Shown here one piece after another: positions 56,724-64,000 of a DNA stretch of 64,000 nt. The DNA comes from Enterocloster clostridioformis (GTDB taxonomy: Bacteria > Bacillota > Clostridia > Lachnospirales > Lachnospiraceae). The DNA lies in assembly GCF_020297485.1 (NCBI RefSeq), contig NZ_JAIWZC010000001.1, positions 806,001 to 870,000 on the forward strand, in the 5' to 3' direction. Each line of letters opens with the position of its first letter. The first letter of the stretch is position 1. Under the pieces are notes generated by a model. That model was not told the origin of the DNA. It saw only the letters and a list, made by a program, of their open reading frames with translations, and searched no databases. The position numbers were made by a program, and so were the translations under genes.

Positions 56724-57062
56724 TTACACCTCCTTAAACTTCACGTTAATATATGATTTCCCATAATCCCTCTCAATATTCTGAAGTCCTAGAATAAGAG
56801 AGTTCATCAGGAGTTTTGATTCAGGACTTATCTCTGAAGTGAAACGGAATTCAAATGAACCGCTCTCTCCCGCCCCGCCTTCAAATCCATCTTCCGTAAA
56901 TGCCTCCACTGAATTAAAAAAGTTAAGAGCCAGGGCTGAAACCGCCGCGCAGATGATATCCTCACCCTCCCCGGCATACCCGGCATGTCCCTCCATCACA
57001 ATCCCTGTGTATACAGCATTGCCTGAATCCGTGGAATTCTTGAATACGGTTGCTTTAATCAT
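56724..57062 (-). CDS. prp: Ribosomal-processing cysteine protease Prp
   Basis: 112 residues. His and Cys of the catalytic pair lie in MEGHAGYAGEGEDIICAAVS. It cuts the L27 extension encoded by the next gene, 3 bp downstream. The rplU-prp-rpmA order is standard for Firmicutes. Confidence 0.92.
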   Translation of the reverse strand: MIKATVFKNSTDSGNAVYTGIVMEGHAGYAGEGEDIICAAVSALALNFFNSVEAFTEDGFEGGAGESGSFEFRFTSEISPESKLLMNSLILGLQNIERDYGKSYINVKFKEV

Positions 57063-57073
57063 ATCATTTACAA

Positions 57074-57382
57074 TTAAGCGTTGATTTTTTCAATCTTTAC
57101 CTGGGTATAGAGCTGTCTGTGGCCGTTCTTCTTGTGATAGCCGGTTTTTCTCTTATACTTGTAAACGATCACCTTTTTAGCCTTACCTTCCTTCTCAACT
57201 GTTGCTGTAACAGTTGCACCGGAAACGGTTGGGCATCCAATCTGCAGCTCGCCGTTATTTACTGCCAGCACCTGGTCAAATGTTACGGTCTCGCCTGCGC
57301 CTGCGCCCAGTCTCTCTACCTTAATGACATCGCCTTCTGCTACCTTGTACTGCTTTCCGCCTGTTGCTATAATCGCGTACAT
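57074..57382 (-). CDS. rplU: Ribosomal protein L21
   Basis: 102 residues from ATG 57382, after [29 protein letters not shown] and the ending [20 protein letters not shown] identify L21. First gene of the operon. Confidence 0.96.
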   Translation of the reverse strand: MYAIIATGGKQYKVAEGDVIKVERLGAGAGETVTFDQVLAVNNGELQIGCPTVSGATVTATVEKEGKAKKVIVYKYKRKTGYHKKNGHRQLYTQVKIEKINA

Positions 57383-57486
57383 GAAAGGCACCTCCTATTA
57401 TCATTACTCGCCAGCTTCGGTGGCCTGCTTTTTTCCTGGGAATACTGGCAGACTCTTACAACCCCGCTGTGCGGCATACTGGTATA
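57383..57486 (-). ncRNA. L21 leader-like region upstream of rplU
   Basis: The 5' untranslated region between the promoter and rplU contains paired segments and the ACCGAAGCTGGCGAGT stretch seen in L21 leaders of Firmicutes, which give autogenous control. The fold was judged by eye only. Confidence 0.45.
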
Positions 57487-57514
57487 TCATATCATTTTCC
57501 TTTTCCGATGTCAA
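57486..57514 (-). promoter_or_regulatory. Sigma-A promoter of the rplU operon
   Basis: TTGACA (57514-57509), 17-bp spacer, TATGAT (57491-57486) on the minus strand. Near-perfect consensus for a highly expressed operon. Confidence 0.8.
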
Positions 57515-57652
57515 CCGGAATTTCCATATTTTTTTATTTATATTTTATCATCTTTGCAGGCTTTTATGATGGACTTTTTTATGATGGACTTATGTAACAG
57601 TTCAGAGGAGGCGTCCCCAAACGAAAAAACGGTCGTGGTTTATAGGCCGGAT

Positions 57653-58297
57653 TCAGTCCGGCACCCGCTCTATTGACCCGGCATCAAAAAGCTCCAGATA
57701 CTGCCCGTTTGCGATATTGACCGTAACCGGCTCAAACAATGCAGCGTATTCATCTATATAGTCATAATAATATCTCACATCATTATACAGGGCGTAATAC
57801 CCGCTGCCGGAGGTAAGGGGCGTGATGCGGTATGTCCCCGGTTCCATATCCCGGCCCGCCTTGTACATGCCGGTGGTCCCCGGGGTGATGCCCGCCCGGT
57901 CCGCCTCCACCGCGTATCCTTTCGTGATTACCAGATGCTGTCCCTTATATAGGGAAATCAGTCCGTGGTGCTGAAACTGGAAGGTTCCGATGCGCCGAGC
58001 ATCCGTATCATCCTTATATAAGGTAATGGTGCAGGTGGAATAGGCGTTCTGCTCCGATGTGTCCTCCGTAAAAACCGCATATTCTCCCGGCAAAATGTCC
58101 TCACCGATAACATAGCTTCCCGGTCCATAGACGACCGCATCTTCCGAAGACTCAGCCCGCTTTCTCTCCCCTGTCTCCATTATCCTCTCTGTATCCTCCG
58201 TCTCACCGGCCCATGATACGGCCGGATATGACGAAGCCAGGGAGAGTGCCAGTATCAGGGCGCCGACGCCCTTTGTGCCTTTTTTGAATCTTACCAA
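57653..58297 (-). CDS. Secreted protein with PGxY repeats, TTG start
   Basis: 214 residues from TTG 58297, seven bases after AAGGAGGGG. A signal peptide (KGVGALILALSLASSYPAVS) leads to an acidic linker and repeated motifs YGPGSYVIGEDILPGEYAVF and MYKAGRDMEPGTYRITPLTS, which look like a small beta-repeat domain found in Lachnospiraceae secreted proteins. Function unknown. An upstream in-frame ATG (58402) lacks a ribosome site and spoils the signal peptide. Confidence 0.65.
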   Translation of the reverse strand: MVRFKKGTKGVGALILALSLASSYPAVSWAGETEDTERIMETGERKRAESSEDAVVYGPGSYVIGEDILPGEYAVFTEDTSEQNAYSTCTITLYKDDTDARRIGTFQFQHHGLISLYKGQHLVITKGYAVEADRAGITPGTTGMYKAGRDMEPGTYRITPLTSGSGYYALYNDVRYYYDYIDEYAALFEPVTVNIANGQYLELFDAGSIERVPD

Positions 58298-58429
58298 TCC
58301 GTCCCCTCCTTCACGATGATTTCCATATGCGCAAAAAGCGTAACCCATGGATTTCTTATGGAAATCATACCCCAGAGGCCCGGATTCGTCAATAAAAGTC
58401 ACTGTTTTTTCACTTGCATTTCACAAATC

Positions 58430-59869
58430 TCAACTGCGTTTCCATGTTCCCGGAGACAGGAGCACCAGCATGGGGAAAAGCTCCAGCCTTCCGGCCAGCA
58501 TATCGAATATGAGCACGGTCTTGGACAAATAGGACATCATGGAATAGTTAGAGGACGGACCCACCACGGACATGCCGGGACCGATGTTGTTTAAGTTGGC
58601 GGCCACAGCCGAGAAGGATGTCATGAAATCATAATTGTCCAGACTCACAATCAGGATGGATATGCCGAATATTATGAAATAAACAATAATATAAGCATTA
58701 AGGGACCTGAGGATATTATGCTCCAGGGGCTTTCCCTCAAACTTCAGCACCTTCACGCTGCGGGGATGAATAACCGATGCCATCTCCTTTTTTATTTCCT
58801 TAAACGCAATCATGACACGGGAAACCTTCATGCCACCGCCCGTACTGCCGGCGCACGCGCCGATAAACATGATGAGCAGCAGGATTGTCTTGGAAAACTC
58901 CGGCCAGCTGTTGTAGTCAATGGTGGAGTATCCTGTTGTGGTAATGATGGAGGAAACCTGGAACGCCGCCTGATGGAATGCCATAAACAGGGACGGAAAC
59001 AGATTCCGGATATTGATGGTGATGAGCAGGATAGCAATGGCCACCACGGCCAGATATCCCCTCAGCTCCTCACACCGTCCCGCATCCTTGGGCCTGCGTA
59101 TGAGCAGCAGGTAGTACACATTGAAATTCACGCCAAAAAGCAGCATAAAAATGGTGATGACAGCCTGCTGGTACACCGTGTAATCCGCCTGTCCTGAATT
59201 ACGGCAGGCAAAGCCTCCTGTACCGGCTGCTCCAAAGCTCATGCATATGCTGTCGAATAAAGGCATTTTTCCAAGCAGCAAAAGGATCATCATGACAATG
59301 GTCATGCAAAAATATATGGAGTACAGCAGTTTTGCAGTAATTCGGATTTTAGGCACCAGCTTTCCCACGGAAGGGCCCGGGCTCTCCGCCCTCATAATAT
59401 GCATGTTGTAATCCCCTGCCATGGGCAGAATCGCCAGGATGAACACCAGAATTCCCATACCGCCAATCCAGTGGGAAAAGCTTCTCCACATCAGGGTGGC
59501 ATGGGACATATCCTCCACCTTAGGGATAATACTGGAGCCTGTGGTGGTAAAGCCCGATACGATTTCAAACATGGCATCAATGATATGGGGAATCTCTCCG
59601 CTTATGACAAAGGGTATACACCCGAAAAAGCTCAATACAATCCATCCCAGGGAAACCGTCACAAATCCTTCCCTTGCAAAAAACATCTTTGTGCATGGCT
59701 TCTTCCTGGTGCACAAAAAACCCAACAGACCGCAGACAACCGCAACGCCCAGATAGATGAAGCCGATGCTTTCCCTGTAGACAACAGCCGTAATGACAGG
59801 CAGAGTCATGAAAATGGCTTCCATATTCATGATCCAGCCCAGCATATAAATGATTATACTTCGATTCAT
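58430..59869 (-). CDS. trkH: Potassium uptake channel TrkH
   Basis: 479 residues, four repeated membrane-pore-membrane units. Filter-like motifs include SGFTTTGSSI and GAAGTGGFACRN, ITTTGYSTI and AVAANLNNIGPG. The partner TrkA is encoded 13 bp upstream, so the two are one operon. Mediates K+ uptake; TrkH rather than KtrB because TrkA has two RCK domains. Confidence 0.92.
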   Translation of the reverse strand: MNRSIIIYMLGWIMNMEAIFMTLPVITAVVYRESIGFIYLGVAVVCGLLGFLCTRKKPCTKMFFAREGFVTVSLGWIVLSFFGCIPFVISGEIPHIIDAMFEIVSGFTTTGSSIIPKVEDMSHATLMWRSFSHWIGGMGILVFILAILPMAGDYNMHIMRAESPGPSVGKLVPKIRITAKLLYSIYFCMTIVMMILLLLGKMPLFDSICMSFGAAGTGGFACRNSGQADYTVYQQAVITIFMLLFGVNFNVYYLLLIRRPKDAGRCEELRGYLAVVAIAILLITINIRNLFPSLFMAFHQAAFQVSSIITTTGYSTIDYNSWPEFSKTILLLIMFIGACAGSTGGGMKVSRVMIAFKEIKKEMASVIHPRSVKVLKFEGKPLEHNILRSLNAYIIVYFIIFGISILIVSLDNYDFMTSFSAVAANLNNIGPGMSVVGPSSNYSMMSYLSKTVLIFDMLAGRLELFPMLVLLSPGTWKRS

Positions 59870-59882
59870 ATCCCGCCCGCCT

Positions 59883-61238
59883 TTATATTAAGATATCCTT
59901 CAAATCATTAAGCCCTGTATGGGTGGTCACAATGATGACCGTGTCCCCAGCCTCCAGGGTATCCTTGCCTCGTGGCATGATAATGCGGCCGTTGCGGTTG
60001 ATGCATGCCACCAGCAGGTTATTCCTGGTCCTCAGCTTCTCCAGCGGAATCCCCAGCACAGGCGAATCCCCCCTCACTCTGAATTCCAGCGCCTCGGCCT
60101 TGTCGGCCACGATTTTATACAGTGTCTCTATGTTGCTGCCCATGGAGTTCTGCATGGCCCTCACATACTGCAGGATGATGTCGGCCGTCAGCATCTTGGG
60201 ATATATGACGCTCCCCAGGTTCAGGGAGTTGATAACATTTTCAAAGGCTATTTTGTTAACCTTGGTGATCAGCTTGGCCCCGGACTGGCTGGCCGCATAT
60301 AAGGACAGCAGAATATTTTCCTCATCAAAACCAGTGAGGGAGGCAAATGCTTCTGTCTGACGGATGCCTTCTTCTAAAAGCAGCTTCTGGTCCGAACCAT
60401 CCCCGTGTATGATCATTGCATGAGGAAGAATCTCACTTAAGATCCTGCACCGCTCCTCATCCTGTTCAATAATCTTAATTTTTATCTTGGTATCAGCCAG
60501 AGCCTTGGCCAGATACACGGTCAGCTTTCCTCCGCCCACAAACATGGCGGAATTAACCGTGTTGTTCTCAATTCCTGCTTTGCGGAAGAAATCAGCACAG
60601 TCTGCATGGGGCGCAATAAAGGATATCTTATCTCCGCCTCTCATCTCAAAGTTGCCGTCAGGTATCACTACATTATCCCCGCGCTCCACGGCGCAAATCA
60701 GTACATTGCTCTTTAACCGGCTCACCACATCCATTACCTTCATCCGGTCCAGAATGGAATCCTTGGGAATCAGGAATTTGAGAAGCTCAATCCTACCCTT
60801 GGCAAACAGCTCAATCTTGATGGCATTGGGAAAACGAAGCAGCCTGGCAATCTCCCTGGCTGCGGCCAGCTCCGGATTGATGGCCAGAGAAAGGTTCAGT
60901 TCTTCCCTGATATAGTTGATTTCCGCTGAGTACTCGGGATTGCGGATACGGGCAATGGTATGGCAATTGCCTGCTTTCTTTGCAATCAAACAGCAGAGCA
61001 TGTTAAGCTCGTCTGAATTGGTGGTGGCAATCAGCAAATCCGCTTCCTTGATTCCCGCCTCCATCTGCACCTGGTACACGGCCCCGTTTCCGGTAACGCT
61101 CATGACATCCGTGCTGTCTGAAATGGATTGGAGCGCTTCGCTGTCGCAGTCAATCAGTGTAATATCGTGGTTTTCCCTGTTCAGCTGCTCTGCCAGTGTG
61201 GTTCCCACCTTACCGCAGCCTACAATAATGATTTTCAT
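59883..61238 (-). CDS. trkA: Trk system regulatory subunit TrkA
   Basis: 451 residues with two copies of RCK_N plus RCK_C. The first Rossmann motif is MKIIIVGCGKVGTTLAEQLN and the second AMFVGGGKLTVYLAKALADT. Binds NAD(H) or ATP and gates TrkH. Confidence 0.93.
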   Translation of the reverse strand: MKIIIVGCGKVGTTLAEQLNRENHDITLIDCDSEALQSISDSTDVMSVTGNGAVYQVQMEAGIKEADLLIATTNSDELNMLCCLIAKKAGNCHTIARIRNPEYSAEINYIREELNLSLAINPELAAAREIARLLRFPNAIKIELFAKGRIELLKFLIPKDSILDRMKVMDVVSRLKSNVLICAVERGDNVVIPDGNFEMRGGDKISFIAPHADCADFFRKAGIENNTVNSAMFVGGGKLTVYLAKALADTKIKIKIIEQDEERCRILSEILPHAMIIHGDGSDQKLLLEEGIRQTEAFASLTGFDEENILLSLYAASQSGAKLITKVNKIAFENVINSLNLGSVIYPKMLTADIILQYVRAMQNSMGSNIETLYKIVADKAEALEFRVRGDSPVLGIPLEKLRTRNNLLVACINRNGRIIMPRGKDTLEAGDTVIIVTTHTGLNDLKDILI

Positions 61239-61273
61239 ATTTCTTCCCCTTTATCCCCTGTGTATTGTCATAT

Positions 61274-62431
61274 TCAGACCTGTTCGTGGAGCGGCCTTCT
61301 CATTTTCTTTCTGGTGAGCTCCACCAGGTTCAAAGCCGTCATGTCCACCACCGTGGTCTTTACCGGGTCTTTTGAAACAACATCTCCCAAATGGGCAAGA
61401 AGGGCCTTCCTGTCCTCTTCCCTTTCCATATCAATAAAATCCACAATGATGATGCCGGAAAGGTTCCGCAGCCTCAGCTGCCGTCCAATCTCATCCGCGG
61501 CTTCCATATTTATCCTGCATATGGTGTCCTGCATGTTTTTCCTGCCTGAATACTTTCCTGTATTCACATCAATGACCGTCATGGCTTCTGTGGGCTCTAT
61601 GACCAGATATCCCCCGGACTTAAGCCATACATTCTTCCCCAGCGCCTTTTCAAAAGCAGTCTCCAGACTGTAAAGCTTGCTAAGTGGCAGCAGGCTATCT
61701 TCATAAAGGGTCAGACGGTCCGCGTCTTCCTTCTGGTACATTTCCAGGTACGCCCCCAGCTCCCTGTGATACTCAGGAACATCTGTAATAATTTCTTCCA
61801 GGGTCCCGCAAAAGGAATCCCGTATGGCCGCTATATATCCCGGCAGCGCCCTGTAAAGGCAGCTGTAGCAGACCCGGCATGCAGCGTCCGCCGAAAGTCT
61901 TTGCCATGTCCCCATCAGCTCAGCCAGTTCCTCCCGCACAATGCGGTCTTCCACCGTAACCGCGTTGGTCCGTACAATAACGCCCAGGTCCTCCGTCCCG
62001 GCCAGGTCACATTCCAGAAGGGAGTGAAGCCTTGCCTTATAGGAGGCATCACGGATTTTCGCAGAAAAACCGATTCCGGTCTTTCCCACAGTCAGCACAC
62101 AGTACCGCCCTGTAAAGGAAAGACGTTCCGTAACCACCGGGGCCTTTGTCTTTACAGCATCCTTGCTGACCTGCACCACCAGCTCATCGCCGGTCTTAAG
62201 CCGTTCCGGCTTCCAGCGCTCCTGCAGGCTGTAGTATCCGGTGCATCCCGGTCCTATGTCAATAAAGGCGGCATTGATATTGCTTACCACCTTCTGTACT
62301 TTGCCAATATAGATATTGCCCAACAGGGAGTCCGCGGTATCCGGCTCCAGCATAAGCTGGCTTACCTTTCCATCTGATACCACGGCCGTACAGACCTTAT
62401 CCCCCCGCCGGGTCACTACTAATTTGTCCAT
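61274..62431 (-). CDS. rng: Ribonuclease E/G family protein
   Basis: 385 residues. S1 segment DSLLGNIYIGKVQKVVSNIN then AAFIDIGPGCTGYYSLQE, and the catalytic part with TVIDVNTGKYSGRKNMQDTI and GIIIVDFIDMEREEDRKALL. Metal-binding aspartates are present in both. The zinc-link cysteines and the C-terminal part of long RNase E are absent. Probably rRNA/mRNA processing. Confidence 0.88.
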   Translation of the reverse strand: MDKLVVTRRGDKVCTAVVSDGKVSQLMLEPDTADSLLGNIYIGKVQKVVSNINAAFIDIGPGCTGYYSLQERWKPERLKTGDELVVQVSKDAVKTKAPVVTERLSFTGRYCVLTVGKTGIGFSAKIRDASYKARLHSLLECDLAGTEDLGVIVRTNAVTVEDRIVREELAELMGTWQRLSADAACRVCYSCLYRALPGYIAAIRDSFCGTLEEIITDVPEYHRELGAYLEMYQKEDADRLTLYEDSLLPLSKLYSLETAFEKALGKNVWLKSGGYLVIEPTEAMTVIDVNTGKYSGRKNMQDTICRINMEAADEIGRQLRLRNLSGIIIVDFIDMEREEDRKALLAHLGDVVSKDPVKTTVVDMTALNLVELTRKKMRRPLHEQV

Positions 62432-63186
62432 TATCTGATTTCCTCACCCAGCTGTTCCAGAGAGATAAAGGAGTGTATACCGGCTTCCTTCTCAGCCTCA
62501 GAGGCCCTGTCTGTATATACTTCTTCCCGCTGCACCATAAAGGCAAAGGGCGGGCGCTCCTTCCCCAGGAACCCGTAATACGCATCCAACACCTGTTCCG
62601 GTTTCACATTGGCAGCGCTGCCCGTGGATATTTTCATAAACAGGCGGGGCCCTTCCATTTCACCATCCCCCTCGGGACAGATGCTCAGCCCATAAACCAG
62701 GGGCTTTAAGTCCATCTTCTTTTCCCCGCGCTTGGTTTTCTTTGTCACCATGACGCTGGGACGCTCAAAAAAGGCAATAAGCCCCTGAAACCACTGTTCC
62801 TTATCCATGTCCTCAGGCTCGTATCCCGGCCTAAAGGCCAGGGTATAATCCCCGGCCCCGACTATGGACATGGCATTGGCCGCATCATCCGGCAGAATCC
62901 GGTAGCTTACGATCTCAAAGCCCTCTGACATCACCTCATTCAGACATCTCTTCATGGTTTCCGAATCTTTGGTAGAGGCCGCCTCTATGTCCACATATTC
63001 CCCGTTGCTGGTAATTCCCACTCCCAGGGGCGCCGCAAAGGACATGATCTGGTGTGGGGAAAATCCCCCGCTGTAACAGACATCCACATCCGCCCTGCGT
63101 ATGGCCTTCTGGAAGTAACGCATAACGTCCAGATGACCGATGAATTTCATTGTTCCATATTTTCTGAATTTAATTCGAATTTTCAT
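62431..63186 (-). CDS. TIGR03936 radical-SAM-associated protein (DUF2344)
   Basis: 251 residues. KYGTMKFIGHLDVMRYFQKA and VDVCYSGGFSPHQIMSFAAP are the family signature. The stop overlaps the start of the RNase G gene. It always accompanies the radical SAM gene upstream; the modified substrate is unknown. Confidence 0.85.
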   Translation of the reverse strand: MKIRIKFRKYGTMKFIGHLDVMRYFQKAIRRADVDVCYSGGFSPHQIMSFAAPLGVGITSNGEYVDIEAASTKDSETMKRCLNEVMSEGFEIVSYRILPDDAANAMSIVGAGDYTLAFRPGYEPEDMDKEQWFQGLIAFFERPSVMVTKKTKRGEKKMDLKPLVYGLSICPEGDGEMEGPRLFMKISTGSAANVKPEQVLDAYYGFLGKERPPFAFMVQREEVYTDRASEAEKEAGIHSFISLEQLGEEIR

Positions 63187-63191
63187 TTGTC

Positions 63192-64000
63192 CTATTCCTT
63201 TACGGTTTCATAACAGACGCCGCAGCCAAAATCACTGGCTCCGCAGCCTGAACATCTCTGACGGCAGTTAGGCGTCACTTCTTCCTTCACGGCATGGTTC
63301 CACTCACGAATCAGGAATTCCTTTGACACGCCTGCATCAATAAAGTCCCAAGGGAACACCTCGTCCAGACTTCTCTCCCTGGTGGTATAAAACCCGATAT
63401 CCACGCCGCAGGTCTCAAACGCCCGCATCCACACATCATTTTTAAAATACTCAGACCAGGAGTCATAGATGGCCCCTGTGCGGTAGGCCTCTTCTATCAC
63501 CGCGCCGACCCTGCGGTCGCCTCTGGCCAGCACTCCTTCCAGCACGGTAAGCTCTGCCTCATGCCAGTTATATTTAAGGCTCTTGAAATTCTTCATCTCA
63601 CGGAACTTGCCGCGGACAATATTGGCTCTCTCAATGAATTCTTCCTTTGTACACATCCTGGCCCACTGAAACGGCGTGAAGGGCTTCGGCACAAAGAAGG
63701 AGGAGCTGGCCACAATCTGTACTTTTCCATTTCTCTGGTCCTTGGGAATATCATAATATGCTTCCGCAATCTTTTCAGAAAGCAGCGCGATTCCCTCCAT
63801 ATCCTCCACGGTCTCCGTGGGAAGACCCAGCATAAAATACAGCTTCACCCGGTTCCACCCTGACTCAAAGGCATCGGCGGCTCCCTTCAGAATCACTTCT
63901 TCGGTCAGTCCCTTGTTGATGACGTCCCGCAGCCTCTGGGATCCCGCCTCCGGCGCAAAGGTCAGGCTGCTCTTTTTCACATCCTGCACCTTGCTCATGA
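63192..64000 (-). CDS. TIGR03960-type radical SAM protein, C-terminal part (gene runs off the window)
   Basis: 268 residues visible and the start is beyond base 64000. KKSSLTFAPEAGSQRLRDVI, WNRVKLYFMLGLPTETVEDM and SSFFVPKPFTPFQWARMCTK are typical of B12-binding-domain radical SAM proteins of this family. A Cys-rich end (RQRCSGCGASDFGCGVCYET) is present. The CxxxCxxC site would be outside the window. Confidence 0.85.
   Translation of the reverse strand, partial: MSKVQDVKKSSLTFAPEAGSQRLRDVINKGLTEEVILKGAADAFESGWNRVKLYFMLGLPTETVEDMEGIALLSEKIAEAYYDIPKDQRNGKVQIVASSSFFVPKPFTPFQWARMCTKEEFIERANIVRGKFREMKNFKSLKYNWHEAELTVLEGVLARGDRRVGAVIEEAYRTGAIYDSWSEYFKNDVWMRAFETCGVDIGFYTTRERSLDEVFPWDFIDAGVSKEFLIREWNHAVKEEVTPNCRQRCSGCGASDFGCGVCYETVKE

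Overview
The window looks like a chromosome segment of a Lachnospiraceae-type Firmicute, probably close to Enterocloster/Clostridium clostridioforme. This is inferred from low-to-moderate GC, strong AGGAGG ribosome sites, a DUF3793/flavodoxin pair, the N-terminally extended L27 with its Prp protease, and the gene order rplU-prp-rpmA-obgE-yhbY-nadD-yqeK-rsfS. No database search was possible.

Layout. Bases 1-1.6 kb hold the tail of a DUF4317-like gene, a promoter with a possible structured small RNA, and a class II DnaJ. Bases 1.77-37.57 kb are a mobile-element array. It contains four filamentous-phage (inovirus) genomes and one integrated RepL/MOBV plasmid, all bordered by dif-like XerCD sites. 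Element 1 (about 1.89-8.36 kb) lies on the minus strand and is a distinct phage type. Elements 2, 3 and 4 (8.36-16.02, 16.02-24.35 and 24.35-32.21 kb) are head-to-tail, closely related phages of 7.66, 8.33 and 7.85 kb. Element 5 (32.34-37.43 kb) is a small plasmid with iterons, split by an IS630-type insertion. Bases 37.6-41.7 kb hold decayed genes (HxlR regulator, nitroreductase, zinc-ribbon protein), an MsrA-MsrB fusion and a solitary Xer recombinase only 2.4 kb from the last dif-like site. The rest is housekeeping: MgtC, flavodoxin, DUF3793, a LysR regulator, the whole F-type ATP synthase operon, a lexA/yneA-like SOS pair, the L21/L27/Obg cluster, TrkH/TrkA, an RNase G-like protein and two radical-SAM-linked genes. 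These mostly point back toward the dif-like array, as expected near a replication terminus.

How the phages work (mostly inference). Each phage encodes a signal-peptide adsorption protein (pIII-like), small membrane virion proteins, a signal-peptide coat protein (pVIII-like), a Zot/pI-like export ATPase, a rolling-circle Rep and a candidate ssDNA-binding protein. None encodes an integrase, and the ends carry dif-like hairpins, so they probably use the host Xer recombinase as CTX phage does.

The most interesting signal is a swap of immunity modules. Every phage carries a small ribbon-helix-helix (RHH) repressor gene facing away from its early operon, with three palindromic boxes between them. 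The box sequence is different in each phage: CTAGGCCTAG, TCTTGTGCAAGA, CATAGTACTATG and GTTTAGGCCTAAAC. The surrounding phage genes in elements 2-4 are nearly identical. This would let four filamentous phages stack at one dif site without excluding each other.
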